Shown here piece after piece: positions 11,178 to 22,300 of a stretch of 64,000 nucleotides of DNA. The first letter of the stretch is position 1. Each line of letters starts with the position of its first letter. Source of the stretch: Ridgeia piscesae (lineage: Eukaryota > Annelida > Polychaeta > Sabellida > Siboglinidae); the NCBI GenBank assembly GCA_025642075.2, contig JAODUO010000869.1:325125-389124 (forward strand), read 5' to 3'. Made by a program: the position numbers and the translations under genes. The notes beneath the pieces were generated by a model. The model did not search any database. It was not told the DNA's origin and was given only the letters and a program-made list of their open reading frames with translations.

Positions 11178-12749
11178 TGTATGTGTATGCATGCAAGCAA
11201 ATACTGTGGTATACCATAATCTGAAGCCAGCTAATTTTGACTAGAATAGTATTTAGTACTACTGACACAATCAAATACACACCTAATGTTTGAGTGTGTT
11301 GTGTTGCTGTGTAGTGCCGGGAAGAATTGTGTTTGATGTAAGATGTTATTTTGCAGAGTAACTTGATGGACATTGTGTTCAGTTTCGCCCACACATTCAG
11401 CCAGCTACTTCTCAACGACACTGAGATTGGGCTGTTCACTGCTATAGTTCTTGTGACTGCAGGTACAACACTTACTACAACTACACTTGTAACATTTATG
11501 TAACACAAATATGTCTTTAATAGTGTACAGCATAGCCACTAAATAAACAACCATCTTGTTTCTTAAAAAAGCAGGGGTGAATTATCTTACAGAGATTTAA
11601 CAATATTTAATCAGGTTTTCACCCAAACTGATAGGCTCTAGATGTCAATGAATAAAGAAACCATTGGGTTATCAAGAGTGCTGCTCATCCTTATTAGATC
11701 TTATCACTTCCATTCCTGTTAAGGTCCACTCTGCTGGTGTTGACAAGATCAACAGATAGTTGTTCCAGTCAGTTATCATCGTCTTTGAAAATTACGATTT
11801 ATGGCAATCTACACTATCTTTTACTCAAGCTCATTTGTACTCTTTGCTATAAACAGTTCAATATTATTGTAAAATCATCTTAGGCAATATAAAATATCTT
11901 TTATAATATACTGCTTTTAATTAATCATCTTTTGGTTGGAATCTTTCGACTGAAGGTCCGACAGACTTATGGCATCACTGAGTGTCTTAGTGTCTGCCGT
12001 GGATTGTTAGCTCCCATGTCACAGAAACAGTTTGGGATCTATTTTTCTAATCTGTCATAAACATTTCATCGGGTAAGAGGTATTACCCAAGAAATGTGTA
12101 TTTGATTAAACATTTCTAAGTGCACCTTTGGGCTTCCCACAAGAACTATAATGTTCATATTTGCCTGGCTCTGTGTAGCATGACTTGTGTATGGTTCCAG
12201 CTGTCTTCTGTTGGTGCACTCTCACCTGTGACTTGTCTAGTATTAGTGTATAGTTGATGTGTATGTCAACAACACATTGGACCCACATTCAACTGAAAAG
12301 ATGCCTGCAGTTTCCACTTGAAGACTCAATGTCCAGTGTATAGGATAACCTGCATGTTAATAGGGTAAATATGGATATTTTAATATGGATATTTTAAGCT
12401 CAAGATTGACAAAAATAACCTGTTAATTATGACGTTGTATACACAGTGAAGCTGCTATGTTTGACTTGTAGATCGCGTGGGACTGAGTGAGACTAAGGCG
12501 GTGGAAGCGATTCAAGACAGTCTCATCGAGGCCCTCAAACTACAGCTCAGTCGCAATCATTCGATGGAGACAACACTCTTTGCTGGTCTCCTCACCAAGT
12601 TGCCAGAACTACGCACGATTGGAGCGAAACATAACGAGCTCATCGACTGGTTTCGACAGCACTGGTTGCAGCTGAAGCTTCCACCTCTCTATGCAGAGAT
12701 CTACGACATACCCAAGCTGGAAAGTGAACCTCCTGTACAGCAGGCATGA
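163..12749 (+). CDS. E78: E78-like nuclear receptor (NR1E group), spliced gene
   Basis: Ligand-type transcription factor acting in the nucleus. Coding exons: 163-312, 2796-2937, 4561-4763, 8564-8708, 9790-9953, 11357-11462, 12472-12749. Their phases agree at every junction and give 395 codons plus TGA. Residues 29-84 hold the two C4 zinc fingers (Cys 29, 32, 46, 49 and 65, 71, 81, 84) with P-box CEGCKG, followed by the extension [10 protein letters not shown]. The ligand-binding domain runs from about residue 120, with the nuclear receptor signature around [16 protein letters not shown], and ends in a helix-12-like segment [10 protein letters not shown]. The zinc-finger wording ([16 protein letters not shown]) is E78-like rather than E75/Rev-erb or PPAR; that family placement is from memory. 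In arthropods E78 is an ecdysone-responsive orphan receptor; its role in this animal is unknown. The true start may lie upstream of the window. Confidence 0.88.
313..1588 (+). other. E78: E78 intron 1, left part
   Basis: Intron sequence without a supported gene. It contains (TA)n, CATG/CACG and (CA)n tracts at about 850-945 and pentanucleotide runs at about 1266-1345: first GTACA repeats, then GGACA repeats. Confidence 0.6.
1266..1346. repeat. Two adjoining pentanucleotide repeats
   Basis: Several copies of ACAGT-type units change abruptly into about fourteen copies of GGACA. The two motifs differ by simple substitution, suggesting one array gave rise to the other. Confidence 0.8.
1589..2750. 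repeat. 25-bp minisatellite in E78 intron 1
   Basis: About 40 copies of a 25-bp unit with core GACAGGTCTGTCAGTTACAC. Three copies (1589-1674) lie left of a 93-bp duplicate of the exon 2 donor region (1675-1767); the main array is 1765-2750. Long reading frames across it are by-products of the repeat. Confidence 0.95.
1675..1767. repeat. Duplicate of E78 exon 2 end and donor
   Basis: This segment matches 2926-3017 almost base for base: the last 12 bases of exon 2, its donor TGTAGGTTC and about 80 bases of intron. It lacks the zinc-finger coding body. Confidence 0.85.
2796..2937 (+). CDS. E78: E78 exon 2: second zinc finger
   Basis: Begins after ACCAG with [10 protein letters not shown] and carries the second zinc finger, including [12 protein letters not shown]. 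It ends GAC T|gtaggt, leaving one base that exon 3 completes to TCA (Ser). A 25-bp minisatellite ends about 45 bp upstream. Confidence 0.9.
2938..4560 (+). other. E78: E78 intron 2
   Basis: No gene seen. Apart from the hairpin at 3061-3105 and a short TATG run near 4355, the sequence looks unremarkable and AT-rich. Confidence 0.6.
3061..3105. repeat. Perfect 21-bp inverted repeat with 3-nt loop
   Basis: Arms at 3061-3081 and 3085-3105 are exact reverse complements around TTA. The arms read TCTATCATAATTTTCC then ATGCA. AT-rich, inside E78 intron 2. Confidence 0.9.
4561..4763 (+). CDS. E78: E78 exon 3: DBD extension, hinge and helix 1
   Basis: Acceptor TCTCTCCAG at 4560. The exon reads [16 protein letters not shown] (C-terminal extension), then a hinge and helix-1-like [17 protein letters not shown]. 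The donor CTC|gtacgt at 4764 keeps phase 0 and matches exon 4. An alternative GT at 4768 would break the frame. Confidence 0.85.
4764..5508 (+). other. E78: E78 intron 3, left part
   Basis: No gene seen. Around 4940-5065 there are many degenerate copies of ACTTGTACTCA-like words, possibly the end of an old repeat element. The rest is AT-rich. Confidence 0.45.
5509..8505. repeat. 19-bp minisatellite, about 3 kb
   Basis: About 155 copies of a 19-bp unit, ACAACATCTCACTCAGTCC and its variant with ACC for TCC. The TCC form dominates the left third and the ACC form the right. Later copies often read CACCCAG or lose bases. It ends about 60 bp before exon 4. Confidence 0.95.
8564..8708 (+). CDS. E78: E78 exon 4: ligand-binding domain, helix 3 region
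   Basis: Acceptor GTTGGCAG at 8563. The exon ends with [24 protein letters not shown] and one base of the Gly codon before gtgagt. A 19-bp array ends about 60 bp upstream, and a 50-bp array starts inside the donor sequence. Confidence 0.87.
8709..9120. repeat. 50-bp minisatellite starting at the exon 4 donor
   Basis: About eight copies of a 50-bp unit (TGTCACAGCACAAGACACGT, then GTCTCCATCTACAG, then TCACTCCTGCTGAC). The first, slightly diverged unit begins directly at the donor gtgagtGTCACAG. Confidence 0.93.
9215..9390. repeat. 51-bp tandem repeat
   Basis: About 3.5 copies of a 51-bp AT-rich unit containing TTAGGAGTTGATAAACCC. Open by chance because 51 is a multiple of three. Intronic in E78. 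Confidence 0.85.
9790..9953 (+). CDS. E78: E78 exon 5: ligand-binding domain signature
   Basis: Acceptor TTGCTCCAG at 9789. Encodes [20 protein letters not shown], the nuclear receptor LBD signature (helices 4-5), then [18 protein letters not shown]. Donor TCT|gtgagt in phase 0. A CCCT-rich tract begins about 25 bp downstream. Confidence 0.9.
9980..10295. repeat. CCCT-rich polypyrimidine tract
   Basis: A pure run of CCCT units grades into longer CCCTGACCCACTCCCTCACT-like copies. It starts about 25 bp after the exon 5 donor. The strand asymmetry (all pyrimidine on plus) could form triplex or, on the minus strand, G-rich structures. Confidence 0.9.
10296..11356 (+). other. E78: E78 intron 5, right part
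   Basis: No gene seen. Short (GT)n at about 10785-10810 and a GTGC run at about 11130-11180. Confidence 0.6.
11357..11462 (+). CDS. E78: E78 exon 6: ligand-binding domain, helices 7-8
   Basis: Acceptor TTTTGCAG at 11356. Encodes [20 protein letters not shown] and [15 protein letters not shown], a helix 7/8-like segment. Donor GCAG|gtacaa leaves one base, completed by exon 7 to GAT (Asp). Confidence 0.88.
11463..12471 (+). other. E78: E78 intron 6
   Basis: About 1 kb of AT-rich intron; I see no repeat, RNA or coding signal in it. Confidence 0.6.
12472..12749 (+). CDS. E78: E78 terminal exon: LBD helices 9-12 and stop
   Basis: Acceptor GACTTGTAG at 12471. Begins [20 protein letters not shown] and ends [19 protein letters not shown] plus a short tail and TGA at 12747-12749. 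A helix-12-like PLYAEIYDI is present, unlike Rev-erb, which lacks an activating helix 12. Confidence 0.9.
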
Positions 12750-15700
12750 ACAGTAGGAAACACGTAAGGAGCTCTGTCGTCTCCTCAACAATTGCACGTG
12801 TAATTTGACGGGTTATTTGTGGTCCGTAGTGGCTCCGCCTGGTGGCAGTGTAGGTACCATGCAGTTGCGGAACATCGCAATTATCTCAGGTGTTACAATG
12901 ATATCATTATTATTACTGATGGCGTTATAATGACTGTGTGTGTTTGCTTACAATGAGACTATCATAGGTTGTTCTTGTGACTGATAGGGTAGGGTTGTCT
13001 GAATTGGGCCGGGTGTCCGTTAGAGGTCCCCGCATCCCAGGGTGGGTAGTGATAAACCTCCTTAATTATAGAATGAATTTTATATAGGGTCACCCTGTTA
13101 TCGCACTCATTGTCGCTGTAATTCTACAGACTTTATGGCAAACTTGTAATAATTTTCTCCATGTTGGGGATGTTTTAATCATTTGTAGAGATTGACTTCA
13201 GTCATACATCTATGCTCTTGTTCAGTCTGTGCACGGATCTTGCAGGTGCTGGCAAAATGATTATATACTCTGTCATGTCATTTAAAAGCAAGTTACCACG
13301 TGGTGCTTTTTTGAAACATGTCTAGCATTTTGCATAGTTAGGTGTTTAAACACTAACCCAAGTAGGTAAGAGTACTCAATTTGTTCCTGTTAGCATTTAG
13401 GTCTACTAATACTGTTGTAACACCCCACCCCACCCCACCCTCTAATGTTATGTCTTGTGGAGTATCATTTAGTGCCCCTATCATGGGTATATGTTGGGGC
13501 GTCATTGTGGTTTACCCCATTGTGTTGCTTGAATGATCTCCCAGGTTTTCTGCAGACATGTTATATCTCAATTGTGATGTCTGTAGAGAGGAAACTAGTT
13601 TGCAGTGCATCAGATCAAATTATGGATTGATGTTCGATGTTACGTTTTTGATATTGTGATAAGATACCTCAATTTGTTGATTTTTTACCAAATATTCTGC
13701 AGCTTTTCAGGCACAGCTTAGTGTAATGGTGAACACAAAAACACAAATTACTACATGCTATAAAATATGCTGCAAAACTACTGCCAGGTTTTCACAGGGA
13801 TATTTTCTGATTATAAAATACCTCAACACTGTTGATAATATGAGTTAACGAAGGCAGTAGGTCTCTGCAGTGTTTATTTACCTCATTAATCCTAGTCTTA
13901 TCAGGACATTGGTCCAACTGTTCATGAATTACGACTCGACTTCAATTCAGGGAATTGCCATCTGGCATTGGCGATTCTTCATAGTATTATTGAAACCACG
14001 AGTTGATGGTTCAGTTTTATTCACGTTTTTACAATATAACGTCTGTGTGTAGTGTTTTATAAAGTTGTGAACGAGTAAATTGTCAGATTGGAAAATCACA
14101 ATAATTATGTGAATCGTGGATATGCTTGCACAGTTCCAACAAGCAGCCAAGCTAATCACATCCTGTCAAGGCTTTCGATTGGTCAACTGTCTCAGGGCCT
14201 CGGTTCCTTGTCAAGTTGATTCACAATTTCACACAGCCACCCAGTGTTTTTAACATATTTTATATATTTTTGAGATATTTTATATATCAGTGTTGGTGTA
14301 AGTTGCTGTGTTGGTGGATATTTTAGCTAGACCTACCTACAAAGCATTTTATTTCATGCTGGGAGACGTAGAAAACCCGTTCTTACTTATAGAACTATAG
14401 AAAGAATTAGACCATTTATTTACAACCACAAAAGTAAATAGTCTATCACACTGCAGGCTGTATGTGAGATCAGTCGAGACAAAGCAATGTGGAAACTAGT
14501 TTGTCTCCAGAGAACAGGCCAGTTTCAAGTTTTGTGGTTGTGCAGCTAAACTCTGTTTAAGCATTACAGCTTGGTGATGATATGGATGTACTGGTGAATA
14601 TAGTTGTATACACAGAGAAAATATTCAGATCTTTGTGCGGAGGATTATATAGATGTTTGTGCAGAAAATTTAGATGTTTGTGCAGAATGCGAGGAATATC
14701 CGTCGAAGATACAGATGGCGGTCCATTGGAAACACAGAAAACTGGCCTTTGAACTAACAAATATCTCTTTTGGAACTACATATATCCCTTCATTGAAGAC
14801 ACAAATATGTGCAGTGGGTTTACAGGCGGTGCAAGCACTATCATATCTACCATGAATCATACTGCTGGGTTGGTGAGTACACCCTGGGTGATATTAGTAC
14901 AGATACATTGATTGCAAGCAAGAAATGCAAAGACAGTGCATTATGTTGTGTGGCCTCTGTTCCTAGTTTGACCTCATCCATACCTGCAGCTATTTCTCAA
15001 CCATACCTACCTCTGAGTGAAGAAGACGATGCGGGTCTGTGCCGTAGCTACCTCAGGGATGTTCACGCCGGCTAGATGCTCAATGCCGGCCATGTGGTCC
15101 GTGTACTTTTATTAGGCCTAGTGCTTTGGTTAATATTTTCTCTGCAGCCCTTTACATCTTTGCACCAAAATATTGTGGTGAATTTTTTGAAATAGTTGCT
15201 TGTGTCGTTGTAAATCAAATGTCTGTCAAAACGTTTTTCACAGATTATGAAATAGATCTAGCCTGTTCAATGGTGTGACATATCTTGGTTTGTTCTTGGA
15301 CCTGTTGCTGGCGTCAACAATTGGTCGTGGTGTTGTAGTACATGCTAAGATGGACCAGTTCCAACTGAATCATGACACCTCTAGCCCACTGGTGGTCTAA
15401 TAGCAGGAGCATTGATAGGAGGGTGATGTAAATAGTGTGTTGGTGTATACATTTGTTGAATTAATTAAATGTTGTTTGTGATTGTGGTATTGGACTGTAA
15501 CCGCAGACTGCAAACTGCATGTTCGAAGGGTAATGTATGTATGTAGCTGCTGCATGAAATGGAAAACAGTATCATTTCCATTTGATAACTTGTATCATAA
15601 AGTGTGTAGCAGAGAACAGTTAATAGTCACCAAATGTTGATGATTAAACCTGGCAAGAAATACTGTCGACATGTCCCAGAAGCTGCCACCATGTCACTGC

Positions 15701-17830
15701 AGTTTAGACCAACTTTAGACTACTGGGGCAGTCTGGGTAAATTTGTAGTTAAGACATGAAGATGAGGCAGTATTTGAAGAATTAATGTCACAAGAGCACA
15801 ACACTACTGCTAGAGTTTCCTCTTCACTTAGATTTTATCATTCATTCATTTCTATGAAAACAAGCTACCCCGGGGTGTGTACCTGGTGTTGCCCAGGGTA
15901 AAAAGGCAGTCATGCATCAGACTCCCAAAACACATAATGTTTCCAGTACCCACATTAATTGTAAGTGGTCACTGGCTTATTTGCTAGGACAATGTTTTGC
16001 CAGAACTCACATGCGCTGAGGCCAACAGAAGTAACCAGCAATAGGAAGTGATAGGAAGTGGGCAAATGCAGGGTTGGCCAGACACCTGTATATACACAAC
16101 TGACAGAGATACAAGTGCACAGGCAACGCATACTGTTTTATAACATAGATATTCTTAGTCATCCAGTAATCTTTTGACACTTGAAATGTGAAAGAGGGCA
16201 CCACTCCAGAAGTTATCCAATCAAAGCTCTTTCATAAATTTGAATAGAAATACATGCTAAATTTGGATATCAACATTTGAACAATGGCAAAATCATTGGA
16301 GGAGGAAGCTTTAACAGAAGATAGAATGTTGTAGATTATGTTTTATGTAGGGTTATATTTCACTGAAGTACTGTTTGCTGTCCATATCATTTATCTAGAT
16401 AATGGCCAAGTTGCTGCTTCATAATTGAAATACAAAGTTGTAACAATTATGATATTGTTTGTTGTACAAACTGGTATAGCCGATTGATTAGCTGTAGCTA
16501 AAGAAGCTTGTTTCATGGTATAATATACGTGGCTAGTCAGCTGTGTATAGGTGGAGCTACTGTGTGTCTGCAGTTTGATAAGTTCTCAGTTGAGATGAGA
16601 AGTGATTATGAAATTTACTTGTTATGGAGCTGGAGAATGGCCCACCTTGGAAACAAATGTAGTGCTGTTTGAAGGAAGCACATCACGTGTTCTTCACACA
16701 TCATAGGTGGCTTAGTTTCAAGAACCCATCAAATTGGCTGTATTCAGAGAAATTGCCCATATTTTTGCCTACAACCTATAATCTTCATTTCTGGAACTAG
16801 TTTACATTGTCACTAAATTGTCCCAATCCTGCCATGTCTGTTCCAGGCGTTGGTGATCATGGCCCTCCAGATCACTCGTTGTCCCAGTGGCTTTCTTTAA
16901 TTACATGAAAAAAATTTTCCCTCTATCATGTTGGCAAATCAGTTTGATGTCTCATGTATCAAAACGGCTGCTAGAAAAATTATAATTAGTTAGTTTCTTT
17001 GATGTATTAATAATTTAGTTTAGGTCTGTGCCATATATGCCAAGTTTAACCATGATCCATGTATTACTGGTACTTCATGAAGGGTAAATTATTGTGTGGA
17101 ATCATGTTTTTATATCTAGTACTAGTGTTAGTCAATGTTGGGACATTTATTTTTGTTGCAAGCACATAATGTTCTGACGTGACACGTTGTTTGGATTACT
17201 ACAATACGAGATGCATTGGCAAGTACCTCTACTAACGTTCTGTGTTGTTCCCATGTGTTGTTTCAAAATTTCAGCATGCTATATTTATAATAACTAATGC
17301 AATTAATTGTAGGTAAACATGTCATTCCTGTGGTAACGGAAGAGACTGAAGACAATACACCACTTACTGTAGACTAGTCTGTCGTACACCAACTCAAACT
17401 GAGCTGCAGTAGCCAACTGCAATGCTTTCTGGTCACATCTGCAAACCAGGCTCCTTTTTGGAGCATTTTATAACATGGTGTGATTTTGATCGAGGGTGCT
17501 TTTACATGGAATTACTGCTTCTAAAAGTTTGCCTTGCATATATGCTCTGCAACACCGCACTCTAGTGTGACAGCATTGTGGAGCATTGTTTTTGATGAGG
17601 ACATTCAGGAATTTCCAGGTGCACCAGCGGTGCTTACTATTGTTGTCACCATTGTTTTTGTAACAATAGAGTTAGTGTGTAATTATTGTTAGTCTGTCGG
17701 GTAGTAATTTTTTATCCCCTCACAACTCCTGACTTGAAATTGGATTATTCCAAGAATAAATGAGCAGGTACACTGTGGTCTGTACAAACTGATCAATATA
17801 TTGAATAAAGTCATTATATCATTGATTGTT
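12750..17830 (+). other. E78: E78 3' untranslated or downstream region
   Basis: No coding exon recognised in about 5 kb after the stop. A CACCC run lies near 13420. The AATAAA at 17804 could end a very long 3' UTR, but an earlier end cannot be excluded. Short open frames here have no family resemblance. Confidence 0.45.
17804..17809 (+). other. E78: Candidate poly(A) signal, plus strand
   Basis: AATAAA in TTGAATAAAGTCATT. It faces the TTTATT at 18073, the candidate end of the opposing gene, so the two transcripts would converge here about 250 bp apart. Confidence 0.4.
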
Positions 17831-18049
17831 GTTGTCGTGGTTTTGGTTACAAAGTGAAGAAATAATTTCTACAGCATTGCAACAACCACTCAAGGGTAAG
17901 GTTTATGCAAGGAAGTTTAATGAACCATTTTTTTTACTGTAACCTTGGGATATTTAACATACTTTTTATTACTAAAATAGCTAAATTATCACATTTCTAA
18001 GCATGTAGGCACTACAGATGTGTTATTATTAAGACAAACAACATTGATG

Positions 18050-19268
18050 CCAATATTAAATGAAATAACAAATTTATTTTCACTGCAGTTACTCCAAAAC
18101 ATTTCTCAGATGGTCGACTGGCAATAACAAAGTGGTCGAACTAGAGAATAAGAGCTCCTTGCCAATGAGATTTACAGCCGACCAAGACATACGACTATTG
18201 ACACTTGGCGTTCATAATACTTGGCTGAACAATGTCTGAATACCAACAAACTGTACAAATGACAATGAATTCACAGAACACATGCACAAGTATACAATAT
18301 CTTAAAAACAGCTCACAGCCAGTCTATATGTCAGTGTCTATAACTGCACCTCACGACAAGGCAATCTTCCTTGCAAGTACTGTCTAAATTAAATAATGTG
18401 CACTTTGTTTTGTAGGACTTGTAGTATAGTGAGATAAGATGAACCACATCAACCAGTGAGGTCTAGTCAGTCGCAACTAATCTAGCATTACATCGAGAGC
18501 AAGTTGTAACTAACCAGAAATACATTTACAGATATGTCACCAGGGTTAATCCATTTCTCCTCTCTATGTTCCTATATATAAATAAATAGTAATGGTATAG
18601 GATACAATAGCACAGGACAACTCAGAGTTTGACATCTGTAGTATGGGGCCTTAATCTGAAAGTCACCAGGGACAGGGCAGCTTTTTGACATCTATATGAA
18701 CATACTACAAATCAAGCTTAGTACACGCACAGGAGGTTATGTTACGTTGTGAATTAAGGTAAACATTTGGTGCTTTTGACAGAAAAACAGCGGCACAGTG
18801 AATTCCCACCTCTTGGTGCATGTTCCCCTTTATTAGCTAGAAACAGGCACAGCTTACAGCAGAATCGATCTGTCACCGAGAAGGCAAGAATTTTATTACT
18901 TCACAACCATGATGGCAAACAATTAATATGTAAAACATAACATCAACTCAGAAATGTCCCTCGAATGTGGGCATCGAACCTGAGACTGGCAACCCAGTTT
19001 TCAGCTGATATCTGAAAGGCAGTGGAGGATGTACATACGCATCACAAAATGTTTAGAAGGAACACTTTTGCGACCATGGTCAGTGTCACAAGAGCGCGAC
19101 AGGCCACCTGCTGATTGGACCAGAGCATCACGATGGATCGCGACAACGACACAGCAGGCTGGACGATGCCAACGGGCACTTCGATGTCAGTTTTGGCGCG
19201 GCGCAGTGCAACAATAATGGCAACGCGACTGCATGCATGCCCGCCGTCTCACACAACAATGACGGGAC
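18050..19268 (-). other. NAP1L1: NAP1 3' untranslated region (inferred)
   Basis: No coding signal fits a family. Short plus-strand open frames at 19029-19402 overlap the terminal exon and are taken as chance. Confidence 0.45.
18073..18078 (-). other. Candidate poly(A) signal for NAP1, minus strand
   Basis: TTTATT on plus is AATAAA on minus, about 1.2 kb after the NAP1 stop at 19269. Plausible end of the 3' UTR. Confidence 0.4.
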
Positions 19269-19304
19269 TTACTGTTGCTTACATTCACCAGGATTTCCCT
19301 GTCC
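19269..19304 (-). CDS. NAP1L1: NAP1 terminal exon: CaaX-like end
   Basis: Acceptor CATTTCAG. Encodes GQGNPGECKQQ and TAA. ECKQQ is the same end as vertebrate NAP1L1, where the final CKQQ is a farnesylation-type motif; this strongly supports the exon although it is only 36 nt. Confidence 0.87.
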   Translation of the reverse strand, partial: GQGNPGECKQQ

Positions 19305-22300
19305 CTGAAATGAGAGCAGAAAGAAACCGGGCATCAGTGGGTGTGGCCGACTCAGTCACGGCGTGCTCAAACCTAACTAGTAACTGTGAAATCCAAGTCT
19401 AACTACAAGCACTTGGCTAGGAAACATGCAGATGCCACGCAATGTGCAAGAAATGAGAGAGAAATCCGTGTAGCACCAGAACACCAGAAAGGTTAGTGAT
19501 TAATACTGGCTGGCGTATTGAGGAGTCGGGAGTGGATGTTAGTGATTGAAATTAGAACATGCCTAAAAGTACACCCGTGCGACATGCGAATCTGTGCTGG
19601 CTGTGCCTGTTTCCAGATATAACTTCACCAACACCATATCGAACATGAGATCTCTCGCAAACAACAAGACACTGATTTCAGCAATACATAGCAGTATGGT
19701 AAAGAAAACAAACGTCCCTTCACAAAATAAAGTAATCAATCCCATTCAAGAATCCAAAAATGTCCAATAATTTCTGTCCGTTGGGATTCCTGAGACTCTG
19801 ACTATTGCTTGTGAACAACCAAATGTGGAAGAGTCGCATAACTGTGTTATGGCCATAGATTAATCAGTATTCCAGACAAACATTAGTAGTGAAGTGTGTT
19901 TGTGAGGTGCAATAGTGCGGTTACAGTGCAGTAACTACCTGTGTGAGAAGATAGAAACATCAGCTCCAGCTACTAGGCACATTCATACAATTTTATTTCT
20001 GTGTTGACACCATTTTGTCATTGTGAAGACAACTGTTAACACCTGGATGACTTGAGAAAACCATTGCAGATAACACATTTAAGGCACACTGGATATATGC
20101 GAATGTACTATCTACTGTGCAGGTAAATTCACTTCTAGTTATACGAATCATTTTTAAAACAAGCGAAAAATAAAAAATCACCAAATTGATTATAAGAAGG
20201 CCTGCTTCACGTTGACAAATTTTAACCTCAGAACGACTGAATTACAAATATGAATTACTACATATACGTGTCTAAGACAGACAGCAAGGCATGGCCAATA
20301 AATATATAACATAACAACAAAGAACAGACAAATTGTGTTGTAACAACAAAACAGCGACAGTTGCATGTGTAGTGATTTGGTGGTCTGTCATCTAGCATAC
20401 CTGATGGGCGGGGGCAAAGTCTGGGTCATTCTCATCATCATCATCATCACCTTCATCATCATCACCCTGCAACAACAGCAAAGGTCAAAAGTATATGATG
20501 TGATAATTTGGCAAAATCAAGACTAACAGGTTCTGAGAAGCTTAGTGTCATATGAGTTGACAGAACTACGTAATGAAACCACAAAATGTATAGCTAAAAC
20601 CCTAGTCTACTTTCAATACGGTGAACATTTGGAACATTAATTATTTACAGATATGATTAAGTAGACGACTTCCTGAAAGTGTGATTCTACACCATCTATA
20701 ATACTTATGTGGCAGAAATTAAATAAACACTTTCATGTCTCAAGCTATAATAATACAATTTATTTGTATAGCACCGGATGTATGTATGCATGCATGCATA
20801 AATATATATTCTAAATGTAGATCTTATATATGAAATTGTAAAATATAATAAGACATTCGTTACATTTCATATTATTCCCCAGTGTGCTAACAATAAAAGT
20901 TTACGATTAAACAAAACATATAGCAAAAAGGTCATACAAATTATTATTTTAAAATGCTAATAATGATGATAACTGCACGATATAAAGTGCATAACATGTG
21001 GGTAAATGCATCTGATTAAAGTCCACATGATTACATCACAGAATTGGCATCTCATTAGAAGTGTTCTGAACTGTGGCTTGTCTGCCATTCCCGACACTGT
21101 CCAGCAGTCCATTCCACAGATTGGCTGCTGCAATGGCAATCACCGTAAGTGATCGTCTGTGAAGCAGATGCTGTCAATAGCAGCAAAGATGCAGATCTCA
21201 GCTGCCAATTTGGTTGACGTTGTGTCAGTAGTGCCACGAGATAATACGGTGCTTGGTCATGCATCACCGAGGAAACAAACACAAGCACCATGTACGTCAA
21301 GTGCACACAAACCAGTAACAGGTGCAAATGCTGCAGCACTGGACTGATCTGGTCGTATTTTCTCATATGACAGACAAGCCGTCTCTGCAGTTTTGCATTC
21401 ATTGCAAACGGTTGTCTGCGGAAGGCCGTATAGCAGTGAATTTGCATAGTCGAGTGCACCAGGGTTTTGCATGCATCATCAGTGATGCTTGACCAAATTT
21501 GTCCAGTGTTGCATATCTGGTGGTAGGAAGACTTTGCAATCTGTGCAACCTGCGCTTGCATATACTGTCGAATATGACTTCTAGGTTCCGTACAGATGGC
21601 TACATGTCCACCAATTGTCACGGAAATATCAGTGGGACATCATTTCATTGTATTGATATTAGGAAGATGATTGCCTCTGACTTCTCTGTGTTCAACTGAA
21701 GTTTTTTCCATACCAGTCTGTCACGTCCGCTACACATCGTTTCATCTTTGTTGTTGCTTCTGTGATTGGTTGATTATGCTTCACTGTCCTATAAATGTGT
21801 GTCATCCACATAACAATGGTACTGCAGGCCATGTCATGCAACGATGTCACCGATGGGACTCGTGTATATGAAGTACAGAATTGGCCCAAGTACAGATCCT
21901 TGTGGCATACCACATTTCACGACACATGCAACTGATGTTACGCTGTCCACAGCAACTCTCTGGAAACGTCCAGTGACATACGATTGAAACCATGAAAGTG
22001 CTGTGTCTGTAATGCCGACTGAGTGTCGTTCTTTACTTGCAGTAGTGTCGTCTCCATCAAGTGGCCTTGGCTGATTAGAATGGAATATGTAGAGTGTTCA
22101 TGTCACGATGAAGGTCTGTCTGTTGCTTTCATGTGAAAGTGCTCAAATAAAATGCTGGCACATTTCAAAATTAATCATTCATAAAGCACCAATGAAATGT
22201 AAGGCATGTCCAAGAAAACAAAGCTGTAAAACTTTGTTATTTATTTAAAATAGGGACACAGCAAAAGAAACTATGAATGGCATTAAGGGGAAAGCGAGGG

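Noticed and set aside
163..12749. Assignment of the receptor to E75/Rev-erb or PPAR
   Set aside because: The zinc-finger text ([36 protein letters not shown]) and presence of a helix-12-like end fit E78/NR1E better. A phylogeny would settle it.
19029..19402. Plus-strand frames over the NAP1 terminal exon
   Set aside because: Antisense to the strongly supported ECKQQ exon and without any domain.
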